A stretch of 13,538 bases of DNA from Methanobacterium sp. (lineage in GTDB: Archaea > Methanobacteriota > Methanobacteria > Methanobacteriales > Methanobacteriaceae). Made by a program: the position numbers and the translations under genes. The stretch covers positions 1 through 13,538 of the forward strand of contig JAHRFX010000095.1 in NCBI GenBank assembly GCA_019084405.1. Direction: 5' to 3'. Of the stretch, positions 5,289-11,595 are shown piece after piece. Every line of letters begins with the position of its first letter. Position 1 is the stretch's first letter. The notes under the pieces were generated by a model. It saw only the letters and a list, made by a program, of their open reading frames with translations. It did no database searches and had not been told where the DNA came from.

Positions 5289-6599
5289 ATGTGTGTGATT
5301 ATGATAGGAATTAGTGCAGATTTTGACCCGGTACATAAGGGTCATGTGAAATTAATTGAAAAGGGAAAAGAAATAGGGGAAGAAACCGGTGATGAGGTAG
5401 TAATATATCTCAACAAGGGTTTTAGTGCTAACCATGCTCCATTTTTTGTTAGTTATGAGGCCAGAAAACAAATGGCTCTTGAAGCCGGTGCAGATAGAGT
5501 GGTTCCCATTGAAGAATTACACCACCGATTAACCCTGGCCTATACTGTCCCTATTCGTATTGCCATGATGATTGAAGATGGGGTAATAGATTATGTGGAT
5601 GCTGCTAATGTATCCACCCCCACCATAATAAAACATGCCAAAAAATTTGCTAAAAAAGAAATATTCAGCGGTATACCCCGTAACCTCCCTAACAGAAATG
5701 TTATTCGCTGGTTTGCAGTTAATGAATTTTTATATAAAAAATATAAAAAAAAGATGAAGTTCCATATCATACCTGAACTGGAAATGGGAGGGAAAATATC
5801 CGGAAGGGAAATAAGAAGGGCTATCCTGGAAAATGATATGAAAATACCTCCTGAAATAAAAAGTCTTCTTCCCGACACCACCACTAAAATTCTGGAAAGG
5901 GAAATAAAAAAGGGTAATGTGGCCCCCGGGAGAAATCTGAAATCTATAACCAAGAGAATGAATACCTATTCCCGGTCCAGTTTGATGCAAATTGCACATT
6001 TAAATGCTGATGCCATAAACTCCATTATTAAAGGAAGGGTATACCGGCAAGAAGATAAAATATGGGCTGCCTTTAGAAGAGCAGGTTATGGGCCGGTATT
6101 AACCCGGCTAGCAATAAGTGCACTGGAAGAAGATATATCCAAAGAGGAAGTCCTTCAGATTATTGCCAGTTATGAGAAAAAAGGAATAATACCTCCTGAT
6201 CAGACCATAGAAAAAGTTATTGAGAGATCTTGGTTTGTGGCTAAAAAAAGCGAAGAAGGTTTTAAATCCTCTGAAGCTCATCAAAAATTCATGAATGGTG
6301 AAAAAATAAAAGAATCTCCATGTATGGCCTTTGATGCAGGATTAAATGTGAGAAGTTTTGAAGTGGATTATTTAAAGGATGATCTGCCAGCTAATATCTA
6401 TGTGGATCAAAATGGGCTCCTGGCCTGCGAACTAAGAGTAGAGGGTAAGAAAATTAAAAGCCCTTTAAAACTTCCAGGATTAATGGTAACCTATTTAAGG
6501 CTTTTACTTGATTCCCAGTTTATACCGGTAAGTGCCAGGGTAATTAAAAAAGCCAGAGGAATTAGAATCAGGATATATGTGGGTAAAACTAGTAAATAA
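5289..6599 (+). CDS. HIGH-superfamily nucleotidyltransferase, TmcAL-like (YlbM-like)
   Basis: The N-terminal half (about residues 1-200) is a nucleotidyltransferase of the HIGH superfamily. It has DFDPVHKGH at residues 11-19 (the HxGH ATP-binding motif) and KISGREIRRAI, equivalent to the ISxTxIR motif. FVSYEARKQMALEAGADRV between them resembles the matching region of bacterial TmcAL, which activates acetate to make N4-acetylcytidine in elongator tRNA-Met. The C-terminal half (about 200-436) is basic and of unknown fold; it ends with RVIKKARGIRIRIYVG and could bind RNA. Length (436) is close to TmcAL (about 400). The actual substrate is not shown: adenylyl or cytidylyl transfer to another acid is equally possible. 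ATG 5301 is an alternative start, giving MIGISADF, with GTGAT just before it. The gene stands alone. Confidence 0.7.
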   Translation: MCVIMIGISADFDPVHKGHVKLIEKGKEIGEETGDEVVIYLNKGFSANHAPFFVSYEARKQMALEAGADRVVPIEELHHRLTLAYTVPIRIAMMIEDGVIDYVDAANVSTPTIIKHAKKFAKKEIFSGIPRNLPNRNVIRWFAVNEFLYKKYKKKMKFHIIPELEMGGKISGREIRRAILENDMKIPPEIKSLLPDTTTKILEREIKKGNVAPGRNLKSITKRMNTYSRSSLMQIAHLNADAINSIIKGRVYRQEDKIWAAFRRAGYGPVLTRLAISALEEDISKEEVLQIIASYEKKGIIPPDQTIEKVIERSWFVAKKSEEGFKSSEAHQKFMNGEKIKESPCMAFDAGLNVRSFEVDYLKDDLPANIYVDQNGLLACELRVEGKKIKSPLKLPGLMVTYLRLLLDSQFIPVSARVIKKARGIRIRIYVGKTSK

Positions 6600-6695
6600 A
6601 TCCAATTTTTGCAATTAGATTATCCACATTACAAAATCATCTGGTTAATTTAAAGTTATTATAATATCAGGTCATTTTAATAGATTAATATCAAA

Positions 6696-6714
6696 CCAAA
6701 TAGAAAAATAAAAA
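6696..6714 (-). terminator. T-rich terminator after the 70-aa gene
   Basis: Just beyond the stop at 6715 the minus strand reads TTTTTA-TTTTT, a plausible archaeal termination tract for the small gene. Confidence 0.35.
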
Positions 6715-6927
6715 TTATTTATTAATTTTTCCACTTTTTAATGGCCTGTGCTCCACTACCGGGCAAAACCAACCTTTACAAAATGACAACACAATTTTAC
6801 CCTGGTCAGTGTGGATATATATTCTCCAGCAGTCTTCTGAAGTTTCAAAATCTACATTTTTGACATTTTTACCCACCAGTTGTTGTAATGTCTTTTTACA
6901 ATCTTTGAGTTGTTCTTGTTGGGTCAT
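6715..6927 (-). CDS. Small Cys-containing protein of unknown function
   Basis: A 70-aa protein with a predicted helical start (MTQQEQLKDCKKTLQQLVGK) and a beta-rich remainder (VDFETSEDCWRIYIHTDQ, KIVLSFCKGWFCPVVEHRP). Cys lie at 10, 33, 50 and 55, which could bind a metal or form disulfides. I do not recognise the family. It is likely a real gene because AAGGAGGATT (6941-6932) sits at ideal spacing before ATG 6927 and promoter-like AT-rich DNA lies upstream. It is isolated: a T tract separates it from the gene ending at 7102. The overlapping + strand frame (6809-7012) has no ribosome site and is a shadow. Confidence 0.7.
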   Translation of the reverse strand: MTQQEQLKDCKKTLQQLVGKNVKNVDFETSEDCWRIYIHTDQGKIVLSFCKGWFCPVVEHRPLKSGKINK

Positions 6928-6946
6928 GGGTAATCCTCCTTATTCA

Positions 6947-7049
6947 ATATCCCGTTCATATTCCATATATCGCCGGTCAATTGAAATGAAAATTATTTTT
7001 ATTTTGATATAATATCGGGTCCATATACTATTATGTCCCGGGTCAATAA
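6947..7049. repeat. Cluster of short degenerate repeats upstream of the 70-aa gene
   Basis: Four related stretches occur: ATATCCCGTTCATA (6947-6960), ATATCGCCGGTCAATT (6967-6982), ATATCGGGTCCATATA (7012-7027) and TATGTCCCGGGTCAATAA (7032-7049). A similar ATATCAGGTCATT lies at 6664-6676 beyond the gene. They share an ATATC/CCGGGTCAATA theme and cover the promoter region of the minus-strand gene, so they could be operator sites. The match is loose. Confidence 0.3.
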
Positions 7050-7073
7050 TAAATTTTATTAAAATAAATTTCT

Positions 7074-7081
7074 AAAAAAAA
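7074..7081 (-). terminator. T8 terminator of the DUF1932 gene
   Basis: The minus strand reads eight T about 20 bases after the stop of the 7102 gene, a typical archaeal termination signal. Confidence 0.5.
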
Positions 7082-7101
7082 GAAATAATAAATTAACTGA
7101 T

Positions 7102-7920
7102 TTAAATATCATTTTCCCATAGTAGAAACGCTTCCTGGTAGTTTTCTGGTTTCTTTTCCAACTTTTTTAGTTTTTGGTCAATTTCATGGAATTTTTTTTT
7201 AATACATTTAATCATAATGGGATCACTGGTAAGTGATAAGAATGATTGGACGTTCTGCATCTCTTCTTGGCGCCTTGAAGCATGAAATGCTGTGCTTATG
7301 ATTCTGGAAGCGGCAGATGCTTCAAAATCAGGGCCCTCGGTACTTCCAATAACCTTAAGGAGTTCTTCATCAACCCCCATTTTATAGGCGGCATAAAATG
7401 TTTCCCATAAAAGAGCAGAAACACCCTTGGTATATGAGCTTCGCAGCATTTTAATCCCTGAAGCCTGGCCGATTTCTGTGCCAGTGATTTTAATATTTAA
7501 TCCAAAATCATTCAGTTGGGCAAATTCAGGAGCATGTTTTCCAGAAGCCAGTATTTGTACTTTCTTTCGATTCACACTACCTATTATTGCTGCATCCACC
7601 ACCTTACCCTGTTTTATATGTTGCAGTGCACTTTTAACTACCTCTGGAGAGATATTATTTATATCCACATAGATCCCCTTGAAGTTATTACCAATTGATG
7701 CAGCTGAATCAATAGCAGCAGAAGGCGTAACAGCAGATATGATAATATCTACTTTTTGAGCCAGCATATCATTAGTGGAAACTGTGTTTACATTTTTTTC
7801 TTGGGCTAAATTCCAGGTAAAATCACTCCTGCCTTCCACACAGGTGAAAACCTCTGCACCGTTTTTTACCAGTTCTTCAGTTAGGATAGCTGCCACTTCT
7901 CCAAATCCAATAAATCCCAC
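7102..7920 (-). CDS. NAD(P)-binding 6-phosphogluconate dehydrogenase-like protein with DUF1932 domain
   Basis: The N-terminal Rossmann domain starts GFIGFGEVAAILTEEL (GxGxxA dinucleotide fold) and continues with IIISAVTPSAAIDSA and a GKVVDAAIIGSVNR strand typical of beta-hydroxyacid dehydrogenase-like folds. The C-terminal all-helical part (about residue 155 on, IKMLRSSYTKGVSALLWETF and ASRIISTAFHASRRQEEM) is DUF1932, found in poorly characterised members. It is probably a soluble oxidoreductase; the substrate is unknown. The shown start is GTG 7920-7918, but the strong GGAGG (7938-7934) is 13 bases away from it and only 7 bases from an in-frame ATT at 7926-7924, which would give the family-like start (M)KVGFIGFGEV. 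The gene stands alone between its own T8 tract and the CcdA gene. Confidence 0.8.
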   Translation of the reverse strand: MGFIGFGEVAAILTEELVKNGAEVFTCVEGRSDFTWNLAQEKNVNTVSTNDMLAQKVDIIISAVTPSAAIDSAASIGNNFKGIYVDINNISPEVVKSALQHIKQGKVVDAAIIGSVNRKKVQILASGKHAPEFAQLNDFGLNIKITGTEIGQASGIKMLRSSYTKGVSALLWETFYAAYKMGVDEELLKVIGSTEGPDFEASAASRIISTAFHASRRQEEMQNVQSFLSLTSDPIMIKCIKKKFHEIDQKLKKLEKKPENYQEAFLLWENDI

Positions 7921-7933
7921 TTTAATTTTGAAG

Positions 7934-7938
7934 CCTCC
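7934..7938 (-). promoter_or_regulatory. Ribosome site suggesting an ATT start for the DUF1932 gene
   Basis: AAAGGAGG on the minus strand is spaced 7 bases from ATT 7926-7924 and 13 bases from GTG 7920. The spacing favours ATT, two codons upstream of GTG. Confidence 0.45.
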
Positions 7939-8023
7939 TTTTCAAATATATACTTACATTCCCCTAACATTTTTAGTATATGGTAGATTTTTAGTCCCTG
8001 AAAAACTGATTTAATTATTTTTA

Positions 8024-8638
8024 TTAAATAATCAGCCATAACAAATACATACCGGTGAAAATAATTAATAATCCCGAGATGAAGCGTATTGGCCGGGAAT
8101 AACTGCCCAGTTTGCTAATATTTATAAATGAAATTATAATGCCCAGTGATAAAAGGGTTATAAAAAATCCAGATACATAGGATAATAAATTTAAAGCTGT
8201 AAAAAATGTATCTCCGGTAGAAACACTAAAAGCAATTAAGGAGATTAAATAAGGAGTGTAGCATGACGCCCAAGCAAGGGAAACTATAACTCCCCATATA
8301 AAAGAACCTGAAATCCCTTTTCTTGAATTTTGACTTACATTTAAGGATAAATTAAAAACATTTTTCCCTGAAAGAAACATGGCCCCCAGAAATATGAGTA
8401 TTAAAGCAGCAATTATGCGAATATAATACAGGTAATAATTTACAGCCGCGGTGAAAATAAGAGTTAGCGTAATCACTGCCAGGAAAATGGTACTTAAGCC
8501 CAGTACAAAGAATAAAATTTCAATTTTTTTATTTTGGGTGAGTACATATCCTGCCAGTAAGGGAATCACCGGTAGTACACAGGGAGATATGACCGATGCC
8601 ATGCCGGCTAAAAAGGATATTAAGGGAGCTATTTGCAT
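8024..8638 (-). CDS. ccdA: CcdA-like cytochrome c biogenesis / DsbD-type transmembrane electron carrier
   Basis: CcdA proteins carry electrons from cytoplasmic thioredoxin across the membrane to an extracytoplasmic thiol protein. This 204-aa protein has about six membrane segments and the two conserved intramembrane Cys: SPCVLPVIPLLAGY (C20) and WASCYTPYLISLI (C126), the latter in place of the usual TPC. I chose ATG 8638 because GAGGT (8648-8644) lies five bases before it; TTG 8650 upstream would overlap that site. It is preceded by an anchored thioredoxin gene 61 bases away on the same strand, so the two likely form an operon and act as a split DsbD. A methanogen of this type lacks most c-type cytochromes, so a general thiol-reducing role is more likely than haem maturation (inference). 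Confidence 0.85.
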   Translation of the reverse strand: MQIAPLISFLAGMASVISPCVLPVIPLLAGYVLTQNKKIEILFFVLGLSTIFLAVITLTLIFTAAVNYYLYYIRIIAALILIFLGAMFLSGKNVFNLSLNVSQNSRKGISGSFIWGVIVSLAWASCYTPYLISLIAFSVSTGDTFFTALNLLSYVSGFFITLLSLGIIISFINISKLGSYSRPIRFISGLLIIFTGMYLLWLII

Positions 8639-8643
8639 TCTAA

Positions 8644-8648
8644 ACCTC
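8644..8648 (-). promoter_or_regulatory. Ribosome site that fixes the CcdA start
   Basis: GAGGT on the minus strand, five bases before ATG 8638. It lies inside the extension that a TTG 8650 start would require. Confidence 0.6.
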
Positions 8649-8699
8649 AAATCTTATTTTGATATTTACTCATAAAATGTATAATACAGATAGAATAAA

Positions 8700-9149
8700 T
8701 TATAATCGGCTTAAAAGCTGGTTTGCAGGGATGTAGCCCTCTATTCTCCTTAATTCATTTCCATTAGAACCCATTATTAGCATAGTCGGGAGGCTGAATA
8801 TTCTATATTGGGATGATAGTTGAGGGTTTTTATCCACATCAATCTTAACCGGAATATACTTTTGGGTCATTTCCTTTTGAACCTCAGGATTAGAAAAAGT
8901 TTTTGAATCCAGCTCCACACAGGCCGGGCACCAGTCCGCAGTAAAAACCGTGAATATTTGTTTATCTGTTTTTTGAGCTTCGGAAATAGCCAAATTTAAA
9001 TCAGTATACCACCTGAATTCTGCATTATTCTCAGGTATGTCTTCTGAATTTACATTATTAGTCTTATTAGACATTTGTGAGCCAATAACAGCGAAAATAC
9101 CCACCATAACTATGGTAAATATTGCAGCAAATAATATCCATTTTTTCAT
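8700..9149 (-). CDS. Membrane-anchored thioredoxin-like protein
   Basis: A 149-aa protein with an N-terminal membrane anchor or signal (residues 4-23, ILFAAIFTIVMVGIFAVIG), a short linker, and a thioredoxin fold holding FTADWCPACVELDSKTF (active-site CPAC at 74-77) and the cis-proline segment FSLPTMLI. The NPEVQKEM and YIPVKIDVDKNP stretches match the DsbD C-terminal or SoxW-type thioredoxins. It is expected to sit on the outer face of the membrane and exchange thiols with proteins or with CcdA, whose gene follows on the same strand. AAGGT lies six bases before the ATG. The anchored form could be cleaved, but I see no lipobox Cys. Confidence 0.85.
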   Translation of the reverse strand: MKKWILFAAIFTIVMVGIFAVIGSQMSNKTNNVNSEDIPENNAEFRWYTDLNLAISEAQKTDKQIFTVFTADWCPACVELDSKTFSNPEVQKEMTQKYIPVKIDVDKNPQLSSQYRIFSLPTMLIMGSNGNELRRIEGYIPANQLLSRL

Positions 9150-9193
9150 GATAAACCTTGGGATAATTCATTAATTAAGTTTTGCATCAACAT

Positions 9194-9210
9194 AAATATT
9201 ATAAAAAATG
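9194..9210 (-). promoter_or_regulatory. Probable promoter of the thioredoxin-ccdA operon
   Basis: The minus strand reads CATTTTTTATAATATTT, a good archaeal TATA box about 50 bases before the thioredoxin ATG, within the only gap before the pair. Confidence 0.45.
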
Positions 9211-9228
9211 GTTTAAATACCACATTCC

Positions 9229-10089
9229 TTAAAGCTTTAAAAGGACTGCTGAACCTTCTTTAACCCCTATATCCTGGGAAATAGCGCTGCACTTTACATT
9301 TAAAAGGCAAAATACGTTTTTTTCTCCTATTTCCATTTCCGTTAGTCCTTCATAATTGCCCATGCCCTTGGAGATTATAAGTTCTGCAGCATCCACTAAT
9401 TCCTTAAATTCTGGAGAAATTTGAGAATAAATTATGCCAACTGAATCGGTTCCGGTGGTGGTGACATTTACCATCTGATCCAAACCGATTTCTAAGGCAT
9501 CCTCCATGGTGGCGTCATTGACAATGGGTTTTTCTTTTACCGCTACTGTTATATCCAGATCGTATTGTGCTAGTTTTTCCAGGAGCATTTTATCAAAAAC
9601 AATTTCCCCCACATTATCTGCCAGATAGAGTAGGGAGTCAGCATCATTTAAGGCCTCTTCCAGATGAGAGCTATGGTCAATTATTAATGGCTCTGCGATT
9701 TTTTCTAATATCACCGATGAAGGGTCAAAATTTACCCCCATAGCTGCAAAATCCAGTAAATTTCCAGCAATGGCAACTTTAATATAATTTATTAAAGAAG
9801 GATCCTGCTTTAGTAAAGCGGCCACCTCATCTTGAAATTTTTCAGCTATAAGATTTCCTCGTTTTTTCTCCTGGAGATAAGGATCAGGATTTCCACTTAG
9901 ATCCTTTATCAAACGATGCATGCTGGTTCCAATAAGATTGGATGGTGCCCCTTTTTTGAATTCAGATGCCAGTAGATCAATGATCTTTTCTGTAATTTCC
10001 ATTCGTAATTTTTCATCATCAGTGGCTAATTCCAGAGCTTCTCTGGATTGTCGTAAAAAACAGGAGGCGCATTCATAGTAGACTTTCAT
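9229..10089 (-). CDS. DUF89 (ARMT1-like) damage-control phosphatase family protein
   Basis: DUF89 proteins are metal-dependent phosphatases thought to clear damaged or surplus phosphometabolites; the archaeal branch is poorly defined. This 286-aa member has the archaeal CX2C start (YYECASCFLRQSREA), the metal-site LYLADNVGEIVFDKMLLE motif, the KPIVNDATMEDA segment, and ISKGMGNYEGLTE near the end. All match the family. It is soluble. The start is supported by AGGAGTT before ATG 10089. It follows the sulfur-carrier gene by 75 bases on the same strand and could share its transcript, but no known pathway joins DUF89 to tRNA thiolation. Substrate unknown. Confidence 0.85.
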   Translation of the reverse strand: MKVYYECASCFLRQSREALELATDDEKLRMEITEKIIDLLASEFKKGAPSNLIGTSMHRLIKDLSGNPDPYLQEKKRGNLIAEKFQDEVAALLKQDPSLINYIKVAIAGNLLDFAAMGVNFDPSSVILEKIAEPLIIDHSSHLEEALNDADSLLYLADNVGEIVFDKMLLEKLAQYDLDITVAVKEKPIVNDATMEDALEIGLDQMVNVTTTGTDSVGIIYSQISPEFKELVDAAELIISKGMGNYEGLTEMEIGEKNVFCLLNVKCSAISQDIGVKEGSAVLLKL

Positions 10090-10164
10090 ATTAATAACTC
10101 CTGATATTCAGTGGATAAAAAATCTCGACTTAAAAGAAAACGATCCTGAAAAAATATCAGAAAA

Positions 10165-10365
10165 TTATCCTCCATATATTATCTGTATAACCTCAATAGT
10201 ATCCCCTTCATTAATTATCTCTTCTTCCAGGACAATATGACCATTTTTTTTAATTACAACTGTTTCTAAAGGTTTTTCAATTTCATCCAGTAATTCTTTT
10301 ATGGTCAAATTTTTTTTAAGAGAAAGTTGTTCTGTTTTTTTGTTATTTATAATGGTAAATTCCAT
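10165..10365 (-). CDS. ThiS/MoaD-family sulfur carrier (ubiquitin-like, SAMP-type)
   Basis: A 66-aa beta-grasp protein starting MEFTIINNKKTEQLSLKKN and ending IEVIQIIYGG. The terminal Gly-Gly is the site that an E1-like enzyme adenylates and converts to a thiocarboxylate. The IKELLDEI helix and the GDTIEVI strand before the tail are typical of ThiS/MoaD/SAMP proteins. It lies between a TtuA-like tRNA thiolase gene (139 bases upstream on the same strand) and a DUF89 gene. The neighbour suggests that it supplies sulfur for tRNA 2-thiouridine, like TtuB or SAMP2, rather than for thiamine or molybdopterin. GAGAGGAT before the ATG is the ribosome site. No E1-like gene is in the window. Confidence 0.85.
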   Translation of the reverse strand: MEFTIINNKKTEQLSLKKNLTIKELLDEIEKPLETVVIKKNGHIVLEEEIINEGDTIEVIQIIYGG

Positions 10366-10504
10366 GTTATCCTCTCTGCAGTTATTACATTTACTTAATT
10401 AATAAAATTTAACTGGTATGATAAAACTTAATTTTAGTTTATCTTTTCACCATCAAGTATTCTACCCTCTTTCTGGAATTTAATCCATAAAAACCTGCTA
10501 TCAA

Positions 10505-11434
10505 TTAACGAGTTTTTTTCTTTTCCAGCTCTTGACAGAATACACAGGCCCGGCAAAGTTCCTGAGCAGATGGTTCTCCACATTTTATGCAATTCTCCAT
10601 GGTGAAATTTCGGGAATGTTCCTTTTTAAGGGCGTTTTTTATCTTATCAAATCCACGCAAAGTAGAATACATTATGGTGGGATGTTTTTTTGATAAATTT
10701 TTTATAATTTCCCCGATTTCTGCCCGGAATGATTCCCGGGAGTAAGGACATCCATCAAAATGTACTTTAAGTCCTTTGGCCACCACATATAGCCCCACCT
10801 CCCTTTCAGGAATTTCACCTAATGGTTTAATTTTGACAATGAACTTATCGCTTTTAGGATGGGAGCGGGGACCTAGTCTGGTCAGGTTTTCAATGTTTCC
10901 TTCCAGATAATTCATCATAATGGACTGGGTTTCATCATCCAGGTTATGTCCCGTAGCAATTTTAGTGGCACCCATTTCTCGTGCCGTCCTATTTATAAGC
11001 CATCGCCTGAAAACTCCACAGTAGGTACAGGCCCCCCGGGGAGAAGGAAGAGCCATTATTTCATCTAGAGATATATTAAAATATTCTTTAAAACTGACAA
11101 CCCGGTGTTCAATCCCTAACCTTTGGGCATGTTCTGCTGCGATTTTTACCCCATCCTTACGGTATCCGTGAATTCCTTCATCAATGGTAACTGCCATCAT
11201 ATCAATTATTCCTCTATCCTGAAGGGAAGTTAAAATATCCAGTAGCATGACACTATCTTTACCTCCAGATAAGGCCACCATAACCCTATCCCCTTTTTCA
11301 ATAAGGTCATATTTGCGGATGTCTTTTAGAACTTTTTGCTCAATTCCTGAAATAAAGCATTCCGGGCATAACCTCTGGCCTGAGTGTTTCTTCTCAATCA
11401 TTACCTCTTTTTTACCGCATTTGGTGCAATTCAT
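10505..11434 (-). CDS. TtuA/Ncs6-family tRNA 2-thiolation enzyme
   Basis: Proteins of this family (TIGR00269 group) adenylate uridine in tRNA and replace its 2-oxygen with sulfur. Domains in order: an N-terminal zinc finger (C3, C6, C23, C26); the PP-loop ALSGGKDSVMLL (residues 54-65); RGACTYCGVFRRW with C136 and C139, plus FDGCPYS with C229, the three Cys that hold the [4Fe-4S] cluster in TtuA; TGHNLDDE at 162-168; and a second zinc finger at the C-terminus (NCIKCGEPSAQELCRACVFC). Length 309 is normal. Whether the target is wobble U34 or U54 is not shown. GGAG lies eight bases before the ATG. The sulfur carrier follows on the same strand, a telling partnership. Confidence 0.9.
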   Translation of the reverse strand: MNCTKCGKKEVMIEKKHSGQRLCPECFISGIEQKVLKDIRKYDLIEKGDRVMVALSGGKDSVMLLDILTSLQDRGIIDMMAVTIDEGIHGYRKDGVKIAAEHAQRLGIEHRVVSFKEYFNISLDEIMALPSPRGACTYCGVFRRWLINRTAREMGATKIATGHNLDDETQSIMMNYLEGNIENLTRLGPRSHPKSDKFIVKIKPLGEIPEREVGLYVVAKGLKVHFDGCPYSRESFRAEIGEIIKNLSKKHPTIMYSTLRGFDKIKNALKKEHSRNFTMENCIKCGEPSAQELCRACVFCQELEKKKTR

Positions 11435-11595
11435 TATGATTCTCCATGGGAAGGGTTATAGTAAAATAACATTCTTATTTTCAAATTTAAAGTTTTAAGA
11501 TGACATGGCATTATTATTATTAACATGAATAATTATGTTGAATATTATTTAAATATAATCTGGCGGATTAATGATATTAAAGCAATTAGTAGGGC

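Noticed and set aside
6809..7012. 67-codon + strand frame
   Set aside because: Overlaps the minus-strand 70-aa gene that has a strong ribosome site; this frame has none.
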